DNA from: DAIMZM01 sp036733985
GTDB taxonomy: Bacteria; Bacillota; Dehalobacteriia; UBA4068
Assembly (NCBI GenBank): GCA_036733985.1
Contig: DAIMZM010000079.1
Coordinates: forward strand, 1-11,846
DNA: 11,846 bases
Reading direction: 5' to 3'
Of the stretch, positions 5,997-11,756 are shown in pieces; the first letter of the stretch is position 1; every line of letters begins with the position of its first letter. The notes beneath the pieces are model-generated. The model did no database searches. It was not told the origin of the DNA and saw only the letters and a program-made list of their open reading frames with translations. A program made the translations under genes and the position numbers.

Positions 5997-6446
5997 TTAT
6001 TCCGCGGCCAGGGCTTCCGCCTTTGTTTCATGGACGGTGCCTCTCGGATGCGCCGGCGGCGCGTAGATTGAGTAGAGTTTCAGCGGCACGTTCCCGGTAT
6101 TGATCAGGTTATGCCAGGACCCGGCGGGGATGATGATAGCGTCGTCATCACTGACGCTTCTTTCGAAATCCAAGCGGTCTTCCCGGCTTCCCATCCGTAC
6201 CAGCCCTTGGCCTTGTTCGATCCGGATAAATTGGTCAAGATCCGGGTGCTGCTCCAGGCCGATATCTTCGCCAACGTCAATGTTCATTAAAGTAAGCTGC
6301 AGATAATCCCCTGTCCAGAGCGTAATACGAAAGCTGTCGTTTTGCTCGGTGGCCTGCTCGATATCAATGACAAACGGTTCCGGCCCATAATCTGTTAAGT
6401 CAATCCTGCTCTCCCTGATACTTGTGGTAGGACGCCAAATCAGCAA
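5997..6446 (-). CDS. cupin domain-containing protein
   Basis: A small single-domain cupin of about 150 residues with both family motifs. Motif 1 is GEDIGLEQHPDLDQFIRIEQGQG (His67 and Glu77 from the chosen start; the usual second His is Asp in HPD, as is normal for this subgroup). Motif 2 is IIIPAGSWHNLINTGN with His112. The C-terminus YAPPAHPRGTVHETKAEA is typical of a widespread clostridial cupin subgroup of unknown function; a metal-bound sugar or phosphate ligand is possible. No ATG or GTG start exists in frame after the upstream stop. TTG at 6446 is chosen because AGGAG lies 9 nt upstream. TTG at 6455, which touches that AGGAG, would add three residues and is less likely. An AT-rich palindrome (6468-6488) lies just upstream. 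The gene converges on the ymaF-like gene. Confidence 0.87.
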   Translation of the reverse strand: MLIWRPTTSIRESRIDLTDYGPEPFVIDIEQATEQNDSFRITLWTGDYLQLTLMNIDVGEDIGLEQHPDLDQFIRIEQGQGLVRMGSREDRLDFERSVSDDDAIIIPAGSWHNLINTGNVPLKLYSIYAPPAHPRGTVHETKAEALAAE

Positions 6447-6467
6447 ATCACTCAACTCCTGTCTTTT

Positions 6468-6488
6468 ACATATATACTATGTATATGT
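6468..6488. promoter_or_regulatory. near-perfect palindrome upstream of the cupin gene, candidate operator
   Basis: A 21-bp AT-rich palindrome with perfect 7-bp arms ACATATA/TATATGT and one further matching pair near the centre. It ends 22 nt before the cupin start, where a promoter -10 (TATATA on the minus strand) could overlap it. The core ATACTATGTA recurs at 5490-5499 upstream of the ymaF-like gene. The regulator is unknown; an ATGT/ACAT-type site of a PadR- or MarR-like protein is one possibility. Confidence 0.45.
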
Positions 6489-6554
6489 TTGCGGGCCATA
6501 TCGGTGTCTGGCCCCCGGCATTTTTTATACTGGCCGGATCCGGGCCGCCGCCCC

Positions 6555-7052
6555 TTACCAGGTATTCACATGGGTGATATGGAGAAAGCGGGCCAGCAGA
6601 TAGGGGTAGGTATCCAGAGGCCGGTAGTCGGTATCATAAGTATGGGCGGCCAGCAGGATATTGTCCGGCGCCGGGGGATCGCCCACCGCCACCACTAGGG
6701 GCGAATGGTTGAAGCTCTTGCCGTCAAAGGAGAGCTGCACGATATCGCCGGGCTGGATTTGGCTCATATCCGTTTCCACCGCCACCGGGCCCGGCCCCTG
6801 ATTATTCACCAGAAAGCGGTAGAGGAATTCCACCCCGGTCCAGGCGGGGGCCCGGTGGTTCAGGCTATGGTAATACCAGCCGAAGGTGGGCTTGGTGTTC
6901 ATCACGCCGGAACCGGCATAGATGGCCTGGGAGGTAAAATTGGTACAGTCCCCGCCCAGGTTCTCAAAATCATAGTAGCGGGGGTTCCGGCCATAGGCCC
7001 AGGCATGGGCATAATTAACCGCTGCCTGCCGGTCATAGGGCTTGCTTCGCAT
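6555..7052 (-). CDS. Amidase_6-type putative cysteine amidase/peptidase
   Basis: A 165-residue protein matching the putative amidase domain family (Amidase_6, NlpC/P60-like papain fold). It has the N-terminal YDRQAAVNYAHAWAYGRNPRYYDF, the catalytic-cysteine motif GGDCTNFTSQAI (Cys36), the aromatic WYYHSLN, WTGVEFLYRFL, the QPGDIVQLSF strand, and the histidine in FNHSPLVVAV (His116) with a later AAHTYD. Such proteins are common in Clostridia and Bacilli and may cleave peptidoglycan or other peptide amides, but substrates are largely unproven. The copy has only the catalytic domain, without a signal peptide or wall-binding repeats, so export is not evident. Two adjacent ATG codons occur. The second is chosen because GGAGGT is 6 nt from it and only 3 nt from the first. 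A possible -10 TACAAT lies at 7078-7073. It stands alone between the cupin and aminotransferase genes. Confidence 0.85.
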   Translation of the reverse strand: MRSKPYDRQAAVNYAHAWAYGRNPRYYDFENLGGDCTNFTSQAIYAGSGVMNTKPTFGWYYHSLNHRAPAWTGVEFLYRFLVNNQGPGPVAVETDMSQIQPGDIVQLSFDGKSFNHSPLVVAVGDPPAPDNILLAAHTYDTDYRPLDTYPYLLARFLHITHVNTW

Positions 7053-7111
7053 CATCGCACCTCCCTTGCCCCATTGTATGCGGAGCCGGGTTTGGCCTAT
7101 GCGGGCGGCAA

Positions 7112-7141
7112 TAAAAGGGCAGGCGTCAGAGGACGCCTGCC
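7112..7141 (-). terminator. intrinsic terminator of the alanine aminotransferase gene
   Basis: Perfect 10-bp GC-rich stem GGCAGGCGTC/GACGCCTGCC with a 4-nt loop, followed on the minus strand by CTTTTAT. It lies about 88 nt after the aminotransferase stop and before the amidase gene, separating the two transcripts. Confidence 0.82.
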
Positions 7142-7228
7142 GAAAGGACAGGGAAAGCGGCTGAGCCGGCTGATAAAAACAGTTTATGCCAGGCCTTTGA
7201 CGGAAGGGGACCGGGCGTTCCCCGCCGC

Positions 7229-8452
7229 CTACTGCCGGTAGTCTTCCAGGAAGTGGCGGATCCGGGCCGAGGCTTTGTCCAGATCCTTCACGGCCGCCAG
7301 AAAGACGATGCGGAAATAGCCGGGCTTGGGCCAGTTAAAGCCATTGCCGGGTACGATCAGTACTTTTTCCTTGAGCAGCAGATCCATGGCGAATTTATGA
7401 TCGTCAACGATATGGTACATGTCCGGGTCCAGGCGGGGAAAAATATACAGGCCGGCCCGGGGGCGCATGACCGTGACGCCGGGGATGGCGTTCAGGCCCC
7501 GGTAAATGGCGTTGCGCTGCTCATAGATGCGGCCGCCGGGCAGCACCAGCTCATCCACGCTCTGGTAGCCGCCGAGAGAGGTCTGGATAATGCTTTGAGC
7601 CGGCACATTGGCGCATAGGCGCATGGAGGCCAGCACATTCAGGCCTTCGATATAGTCCCGGATCCGGTTTTTATCGCCGCTGAACACCGCCCAGCCGGCC
7701 CGCAGGCCGGTGACCCGGTGGGACTTGGACAGGCCGTTCAGGGTGACCACCGGCAGATCCGGCGCCAGGCTGGCGATATTCACATGCTGGTAATCATCCA
7801 TGACCAGGCGCTCGTAAATCTCATCGGCAAAGATGATCAAGCCATGCTCCCGGGCCAGGGCCACGATTTGCTGGAGGATCTCTTTGCTATAGACAGCGCC
7901 GGTGGGATTATTGGGGTTGATCACCACAATACCCCGGGTGCGGCCGGTGATCTTGCTCCGCATATCCCCGATATCCGGGGCCCAGTCCGCCTGCTCGTCG
8001 CAGAGATAATGCACGGCCTTGCCCCCGGCCAAATTGACCGCCGCCGTCCATAGGGGATAATCCGGGGCCGGCACCAGCATTTCATCCCCGTCATTCAGCA
8101 GGGCCTGCATACAGCTGATGATCATCTCGCTGACGCCGTTGCCCACAAAGATATCGTCGATGGAGATATTGCGGAAGCTTTTCAGCTGATAATACTGAAA
8201 GATGGCCTTGCGGGCGGAGAAAATGCCTTTAGACTCGGAATAGCCTTGGGAGATCCGGAGATTATAGATCAGGTCATGCATAACCTCCTCAGGGGGATTG
8301 ACGCCGAACTGAGGGGGGTTGCCGATATTCAGCTTGAGGATTTCATGGCCCTGCAGCTCCATCCGGGCGGCTTCCTCCACCAGGGGGCCGCGGATGGCAT
8401 ATTCCACCTGATCCAGCTTCTGGGAGCGCATAATGCTTTTGTTCTTATCCAT
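7229..8452 (-). CDS. alaA: alanine aminotransferase, AlaA type (PLP-dependent, class I/II)
   Basis: A 407-residue fold-type I aminotransferase closely resembling Escherichia coli AlaA (about 405 residues) along its whole length. It would transfer the amino group of glutamate to pyruvate, making L-alanine and 2-oxoglutarate in the cytosol. Visible hallmarks are LKLNIGNPPQFG (39-50), GYSESKG (70-76), GDEMLVPAPDYPLWTAAV (122-139), NPNNPTGAVYS (179-189), the cofactor contacts Asp210 and Tyr213 in FADEIYE, the PLP lysine Lys243 in NGLSKSHRVTGLRAGW, ASMRLCANVPAQ (275-286), and substrate-binding Arg381 in YFRIV. The start is the ATG with GAGGGA 6 nt upstream. A longer open frame to 8578 is rejected because its extra 42 residues are unlike the family and overlap the promoter. 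It has its own promoter and terminator, and is divergent from the second gntR. Confidence 0.93.
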   Translation of the reverse strand: MDKNKSIMRSQKLDQVEYAIRGPLVEEAARMELQGHEILKLNIGNPPQFGVNPPEEVMHDLIYNLRISQGYSESKGIFSARKAIFQYYQLKSFRNISIDDIFVGNGVSEMIISCMQALLNDGDEMLVPAPDYPLWTAAVNLAGGKAVHYLCDEQADWAPDIGDMRSKITGRTRGIVVINPNNPTGAVYSKEILQQIVALAREHGLIIFADEIYERLVMDDYQHVNIASLAPDLPVVTLNGLSKSHRVTGLRAGWAVFSGDKNRIRDYIEGLNVLASMRLCANVPAQSIIQTSLGGYQSVDELVLPGGRIYEQRNAIYRGLNAIPGVTVMRPRAGLYIFPRLDPDMYHIVDDHKFAMDLLLKEKVLIVPGNGFNWPKPGYFRIVFLAAVKDLDKASARIRHFLEDYRQ

Positions 8453-8486
8453 ATTGATTCCCTCGCAAAGAATTAAATCAAAAATC

Positions 8487-8516
8487 ATTATATCATAGCG
8501 GGATAAAGGATAGCAA
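8487..8516 (-). promoter_or_regulatory. sigma-70 promoter of alaA
   Basis: On the minus strand TTGCTA (8516-8511) and a perfect TATAAT (8492-8487) are separated by 18 nt. The start site would be near 8480, leaving a leader of roughly 28 nt that includes the ribosome binding site. Confidence 0.75.
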
Positions 8517-8524
8517 CAGAAAAA

Positions 8525-8545
8525 TTTCCAGCTCAGCCCTGGAAA
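8525..8545. promoter_or_regulatory. inverted repeat between divergent alaA and gntR promoters
   Basis: Perfect 7-bp arms TTTCCAG and CTGGAAA with a 7-nt spacer, lying between the alaA -35 and the gntR -35. It may be a binding site acting on either promoter; no specific regulator can be named. Confidence 0.35.
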
Positions 8546-8560
8546 AGCCAAGCTTCTGCC

Positions 8561-8589
8561 TTGACTTTTGCCGGGCAAAGCCCTATACT
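8561..8589 (+). promoter_or_regulatory. sigma-70 promoter of the hydroxyproline cassette
   Basis: TTGACT (8561-8566) and TATACT (8584-8589) have a 17-nt spacer, with 5/6 matches to consensus in both boxes. The start site falls at about 8597, inside the operator-like palindromes that follow. Confidence 0.85.
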
Positions 8590-8590
8590 G

Positions 8591-8625
8591 TGTTTAAACA
8601 AAATGTCCTACATTTGAACATTTGA
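8591..8625. promoter_or_regulatory. operator-like palindromes and direct repeat at the gntR start site
   Basis: Three overlapping elements lie between the -10 and the start codon: the perfect 10-bp palindrome TGTTTAAACA (8591-8600); AAATGT-CCT-ACATTT (8601-8615), which fits the FadR-type GntR operator pattern GT-N3-AC; and a tandem direct repeat of ACATTTGA (8610-8617 and 8618-8625). The position over the transcription start fits autorepression by the GntR protein encoded next. Confidence 0.65.
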
Positions 8626-8632
8626 GGTGCGC

Positions 8633-9331
8633 ATGACGGAAACCGGCAAGCTGCAGCGGCTGACCTTATCGGCCCAGATCACCCAGCTGATGGAAAAGAT
8701 GATACGGGAGGGGCAATGGGCGGTGGGGGAGAAGATCCCCGGCGAGCTGGAGCTGATGGCGGAATTCGGCGTCAGCCGGAACACCCTCCGGGAAGCCCTG
8801 CAGGCCCTGGTCTTTGCCGGCCTGCTGCAGACCAGGCCCGGGGACGGCACCTACATCCTCTCGGAAAACCGCTTTGACGCGGCCTTGCAAAAGCGGCTGC
8901 GCCAGGCCCGCCTGGGCGAGGTGCTGGAAACCCGGCTGGTGCTGGAAACCGATATCGCCCGCCTGGCAGCCGCCAGGGCCACCCGGGAGGAGCTGGCTGA
9001 GCTGCGGCAGGCCCTGGCAGCCCAGCAGGCCGGTTTGCCGGAGCGGGAATTCATCCAGGCGGACCGGGAATTTCACCTTTGCCTGGCCCGGCTTTGCCAT
9101 AATCAGCTCCTCTATGATATGTACAGCGCTTTGCTGGGTTTTTGGGAAGAGCTGATCAGCGAATTCCTCAGCACTTCCGGCCAGAACCGGCAGCTGGCCG
9201 AACACCGGGATTTATGCCAGGCCATTGCCGGCCGGCAGCCGGAAGCGGCGGCAGGTCTGGTGCGGGTGCTGGTAGATATGGAAAAGCAGCTCTTGCTGCA
9301 GATAGACATGCACAATACAAAGGAGGAATAA
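8633..9331 (+). CDS. GntR family regulator, FadR/FCD subfamily
   Basis: A 232-residue regulator. The N-terminal winged helix-turn-helix (about 8-78) has GEKIPGELELMAEFGVSRNTLREALQAL and the wing RPGDGTYI. The C-terminal FCD domain (about 95-220) keeps metal-ligand candidates Asp144 and His148 in ADREFHLCLARL and His191 in AEHRDLCQAI. The usual last His appears replaced in the LVDMEKQ segment. ATG at 8633 is chosen, with GAGG 5 nt upstream; a GTG two codons earlier has no separate ribosome binding site. The ribosome binding site of the next gene lies inside its 3' end and only 2 nt separate the two genes, so they are translationally coupled. It probably senses a hydroxyproline-pathway compound and controls this cassette through the palindromes at 8591-8625 (inference). 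Confidence 0.9.
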   Translation: MTETGKLQRLTLSAQITQLMEKMIREGQWAVGEKIPGELELMAEFGVSRNTLREALQALVFAGLLQTRPGDGTYILSENRFDAALQKRLRQARLGEVLETRLVLETDIARLAAARATREELAELRQALAAQQAGLPEREFIQADREFHLCLARLCHNQLLYDMYSALLGFWEELISEFLSTSGQNRQLAEHRDLCQAIAGRQPEAAAGLVRVLVDMEKQLLLQIDMHNTKEE

Positions 9332-9333
9332 CG

Positions 9334-10311
9334 ATGCTTTTCATCAATGGCGCGGCCATGCGCCAGGCCGTTACCCTGTCCCAGGTCATGGACAGGGTGG
9401 AGGACGCTTACCGCCTGTTTGTTTCCGGGGATTTTGACATGCCGGAGCGGCCGGTATTCCAAAACGGCGAAGATACCATTCTCTACATGCCCTGCTTTGC
9501 CAAAGAGGTGATCAGCACCAAGTTCCTGACCCTTTTTCCCGGCAACCCGGCCAAGGGCCTGCCCTATATCAGCGGCCTGATGCTGCTGAACGGCCGGGCG
9601 GACGGGCAGACCCTGGCCGTGATGGACGCGGGCACCCTGACCGCTCTCCGTACCGGAGCCGTGGGGGGCGTGGGGATGCGCTGCTTCGCCCCAGCCGGCG
9701 CCCATCGGGCGGGTTTGATCGGTTGCGGCACACAAGGCTTCCACCAGCTGCTTTATGCCTGCGACGCCAGGGATATCCAGGAGATCTGGCTGCTGGACAG
9801 CCAGCCGGGCAAGGATTATGACGGCTTCATCAACCGGCTCCGGCAGGAACTGGGGGAGCGGGCCCCGGCTTTTCACGTGGCAGAGGACAGCCGCCAGCTG
9901 GCCGCCAACAGCGATATCGTCATTACCGCCACCCAGGCCGCCGCTCCGGTGCTGCCGGATGATCCGGAACTGCTGCGGGGCCGCTGCTTCGTAGCCATCG
10001 GCTCCTATAAGCCGGGGATGCGGGAGCTGCCCGACGCCATTTGGCAGCTGGTACCGGAGGTGGTGACGGAGCTGCCCTTTGCCCTGGAGGAAAGCGGCGA
10101 CCTTTCCCAGCCCCTGGCGGCGGGCCTGCTCACTGAGGAACGGGTGAAATATATCGGCGATCTGCTGACCCAGGGCCGCCCGGAACCGCCCGCCCCCGGG
10201 GCCACCACCTATTTCAAATCCGTGGGCATGGGCCTGCTGGATCTCTGCGTGGCCAAGTATATTTATGAGCAGGCATTGGCGCTGGGGTTGGGGCAGAAGG
10301 TGGAGATGTAG
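9334..10311 (+). CDS. ornithine cyclodeaminase/mu-crystallin family protein, probable delta1-pyrroline-2-carboxylate reductase
   Basis: A 325-residue NAD(P)-dependent enzyme of the OCD/mu-crystallin family. Visible elements are ISTKFLTLFPGN with Lys63, the AVMDAGTLTALRTGA segment (95-109) with Arg106, the Rossmann turn IGCGTQG (129-135), SDIVITAT (193-200), AIGSYKPGMRELP (221-233) and TTYFKSVGMGLLDLCVA (291-307). Family members include ornithine cyclodeaminase, alanine dehydrogenase and ketimine reductases. Because the next gene encodes a trans-3-hydroxyproline dehydratase, the LhpI-like role of reducing delta1-pyrroline-2-carboxylate to L-proline is the best fit. The residue often Asp in the P-D-M-R-E-L segment is Gly228 here, which argues against true ornithine cyclodeaminase. 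AAAGGAGG lies 7 nt before the ATG, overlapping the end of gntR. The frame opens upstream to 9142, but that part overlaps gntR and is not used. Confidence 0.86.
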   Translation: MLFINGAAMRQAVTLSQVMDRVEDAYRLFVSGDFDMPERPVFQNGEDTILYMPCFAKEVISTKFLTLFPGNPAKGLPYISGLMLLNGRADGQTLAVMDAGTLTALRTGAVGGVGMRCFAPAGAHRAGLIGCGTQGFHQLLYACDARDIQEIWLLDSQPGKDYDGFINRLRQELGERAPAFHVAEDSRQLAANSDIVITATQAAAPVLPDDPELLRGRCFVAIGSYKPGMRELPDAIWQLVPEVVTELPFALEESGDLSQPLAAGLLTEERVKYIGDLLTQGRPEPPAPGATTYFKSVGMGLLDLCVAKYIYEQALALGLGQKVEM

Positions 10312-10326
10312 GAGCAGACGTATTCC

Positions 10327-10372
10327 TTTAAAACCTTTCTTTTCTTGTAAGAAAAGAAACAAAAGAACTTTA
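10327..10372 (+). repeat. palindromic repeat, copy A
   Basis: Framework TTTAAAACC, an 11-bp perfect stem (left arm TTTCTTTTCTT), centre GT, then CAAAAGAACTTTA. It matches copies B and C in the flanks, while four stem positions differ from copy C with both partners changed together. It lies 15 nt after the reductase stop. The stem could also slow or end transcription, but it is AT-only in strength. Confidence 0.75.
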
Positions 10373-10408
10373 TATTTTAGCAGAGTCGTTTTGGTAGGAA
10401 ATAGCTAC

Positions 10409-10465
10409 GTTTAAAATTTTCTTGGTTCTTCTTTTATAAAAGAAGAACGGTTTTAAGGTTTAAAC
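10409..10465 (-). repeat. palindromic repeat, copy B (inverted relative to A and C)
   Basis: A perfect 24-bp palindrome at 10425-10448 (left arm GTTCTTCTTTTA) is flanked by an outer inverted repeat GTTTAAA/TTTAAAC (10409-10415 and 10459-10465). Read on the minus strand it has the same TTAAAACC-stem-CAAGAAAATTTTA framework as copy C. It ends 29 nt before the dehydratase start codon, so its hairpin would lie in the leader of that gene. Confidence 0.8.
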
Positions 10466-10494
10466 TCTTAACTTTAATAAAAGGAGACTTTGCC

Positions 10495-11520
10495 ATGATG
10501 AATTTCAAGCATTACATCACCTGTATTGACGCGCATACGGCTGGGGAGCCGCTGCGGATCGTCACCTCCGGCTTTCCCCCCATTCCCGGCAAAACCATCC
10601 TGGAAAAGCGCAAATATGTGAACGCGCATTATGACGGCATCCGCAAGATGATCATGCTGGAGCCCCGGGGCCATAGCGGCATGTACGGCTGCATCCTCAC
10701 CCCGGCGGTGACGGAGGACGGGGATTTCGGCGTGCTGTTCACCCATAACGAGGGCCTGTCCTCCATGTGCGGCCACGGCATCATCGGCGTGACCAAGGTG
10801 GCCATCGAGACGGGCATCATCAACTCGGTTGAGGGCGTGAATGTGGTGCGGATCGATTCCCCGGCCGGCCGGGTCACGGCTTACGCGGATGTGAAGGACG
10901 GCCAGGTGGAGCGGGTGCGCTTCCAGAATGTGCCCTGCTTTGTCTACAAGGAGAATATCAGCGTGGAGGTGGACGGCATCGGCGCGGTCACCGGGGATAT
11001 CGTTTATTGCGGCGCTTTCTACGTCTATATCGACGCGGAAAAGCTGGGGCTGAAAGTGAACCCGGATGACGCGGAAGCGCTGGTGCGCCGGGGCATGGAG
11101 ATCAAGAACAAAGTCTGGGCGGCGGAAGGGGAGTTCCGCCATCCCACCGAGCCCGGCATCACCTGGCTTTACGGCACCATCCTCTGCGACCCGGTGCGGC
11201 GGGAGGGCCAGACCCTGATCTCCAACAATATCTGCATTTTCGCCGAGGGGCAGATCGACCGCTCCCCCACCGGCACCGGCACCGGCGGCCGCACCGCCCT
11301 GCTGCTGCATAAGGGCATCATGAAAGAAGACGACCTGCTGATCAACAAGAGCGTCATCGACACCCCCTTTGAAAGCCGCATTGTGGAGCATGTGCTGGAA
11401 GGGGATTATCCCGCCATCATCACCGAAGTCAGCGGCACCGCCTATATCACCGGCTTCAATAATCTGGTGCTGGACCCCAAAGACGAGCTGCCGGAAGGCT
11501 TCCGCATCGTGGGATCGTGA
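10495..11520 (+). CDS. trans-3-hydroxy-L-proline dehydratase (proline racemase family)
   Basis: A 341-residue member of the proline racemase superfamily. It starts with the typical ITCIDAHTAGEPLRIVTSG, carries EPRGHSGMYGCILTP (56-70), and has the first catalytic residue Cys92 in SSMCGHGIIGVTK. At the second catalytic site, DRSPTGTGTGGRTALL, the Cys of racemases and 4-hydroxyproline epimerases is Thr259. This Cys/Thr pair is the known signature of trans-3-hydroxy-L-proline dehydratase, which removes water to give delta1-pyrroline-2-carboxylate. The upstream gene encodes a matching ketimine reductase, so the pair would yield L-proline. The protein is cytosolic and needs no cofactor. AAGGAG lies 8 nt before the first of two adjacent ATG codons. 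Repeat copies B and C lie on either side of the gene. Confidence 0.9.
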   Translation: MMNFKHYITCIDAHTAGEPLRIVTSGFPPIPGKTILEKRKYVNAHYDGIRKMIMLEPRGHSGMYGCILTPAVTEDGDFGVLFTHNEGLSSMCGHGIIGVTKVAIETGIINSVEGVNVVRIDSPAGRVTAYADVKDGQVERVRFQNVPCFVYKENISVEVDGIGAVTGDIVYCGAFYVYIDAEKLGLKVNPDDAEALVRRGMEIKNKVWAAEGEFRHPTEPGITWLYGTILCDPVRREGQTLISNNICIFAEGQIDRSPTGTGTGGRTALLLHKGIMKEDDLLINKSVIDTPFESRIVEHVLEGDYPAIITEVSGTAYITGFNNLVLDPKDELPEGFRIVGS

Positions 11521-11525
11521 TTTTT

Positions 11526-11680
11526 AGCGCCTGGGTTTCGGCGCTACGCCGGGGTTGCGGGCAGGGATGGCTACGCTACGCCAAGGTGGCGGACATGGGT
11601 ACTTCCCTCTGCGGCCAGACCGTTCGCTGCGCTCACTAGATGGCCGCTGCCGGGAAGCCCCCATGTCCTTTTGCAGCCCC
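11526..11680. other. large nested inverted-repeat structure (possible structured RNA or mobile-element remnant)
   Basis: The GC-rich region after the dehydratase stop is non-coding but highly structured. A hairpin AGCGCC/GGCGCT occupies 11526-11545. Then GGGGTTGC (11551-11558) pairs with GCAGCCCC (11673-11680). Inside it GGACATGGG (11591-11599) pairs with CCCATGTCC (11660-11668), CTTCCC (11602-11607) with GGGAAG (11652-11657), and GCGGCCA (11611-11617) with TGGCCGC (11641-11647), around a 23-nt apical loop. A small TGGC/GCCA stem lies at 11568-11583, and CGCTACGCC is directly repeated (11542-11550, 11574-11582). I recognise no known RNA family. Confidence 0.6.
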
Positions 11681-11688
11681 CGCTGCTT

Positions 11689-11742
11689 CCTTTTAAAACC
11701 GTTCCTCTTTTGTAAAAGAGGAACCGAGAAAACTTTAAAAGG
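11689..11742 (+). repeat. palindromic repeat, copy C
   Basis: Outer inverted repeat CCTTTTAAA/TTTAAAAGG (11689-11697 and 11734-11742) encloses an 11-bp perfect stem (left arm GTTCCTCTTTT at 11701-11711, centre GT, right arm 11714-11724). It has the same orientation and flanks as copy A, and the stem differs from copy B by one compensated pair (C-G for T-A). It lies directly after the large structured region and 14 nt beyond the end of the partial minus-strand gene. Confidence 0.8.
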
Positions 11743-11756
11743 TAAAAAAAGGTCTC

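Larger units (their letters stand above)
10312..10494. other. AT-rich gap between reductase and dehydratase genes
   Basis: A 183-base AT-rich non-coding stretch inside an otherwise compact cassette. It is largely filled by two oppositely oriented copies of a palindromic repeat (listed separately) with about 40 bp between them. No gene is visible. The dehydratase ribosome binding site AAGGAG is at 10481-10486. The insertion-like character suggests the gap was enlarged after the cassette was assembled. Confidence 0.6.

Noticed and set aside
6493..6526. Plus-strand terminator (GGGCCA/TGGCCC stem, six T residues)
   Set aside because: The stem is only 6 bp with a 10-nt loop, the T-run starts six bases after it, and no plus-strand gene ends nearby.
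8453..8578. Forty-two-residue N-terminal extension of the aminotransferase
   Set aside because: It runs through the TTGCTA/TATAAT promoter, and the extra residues do not resemble AlaA. The ATG at 8452 has a well-placed GAGGGA.
10336..10359. Copy A hairpin as an ordinary terminator of the reductase gene
   Set aside because: The stem is almost entirely A-T, is followed by A-rich rather than T-rich sequence on the plus strand, and shares conserved flanks with copies B and C, so a repeat element explains it better.
9112..10362. Long open frame (416 codons) on the minus strand opposite the gntR and reductase genes
   Set aside because: It lies antisense to two well-recognised genes, has a low-complexity composition rich in Gly, His and Gln with no family resemblance, and no ribosome binding site. 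Long antisense frames are common in GC-rich genes.
10474..11391. Open frame of 305 codons antisense to the dehydratase gene
   Set aside because: A mirror of the dehydratase codon pattern, with no recognisable domain or start signal.
10495..11520. Annotation as proline racemase or 4-hydroxyproline epimerase
   Set aside because: The second catalytic residue is Thr259 rather than Cys, so two-base racemisation by a Cys pair is not possible.
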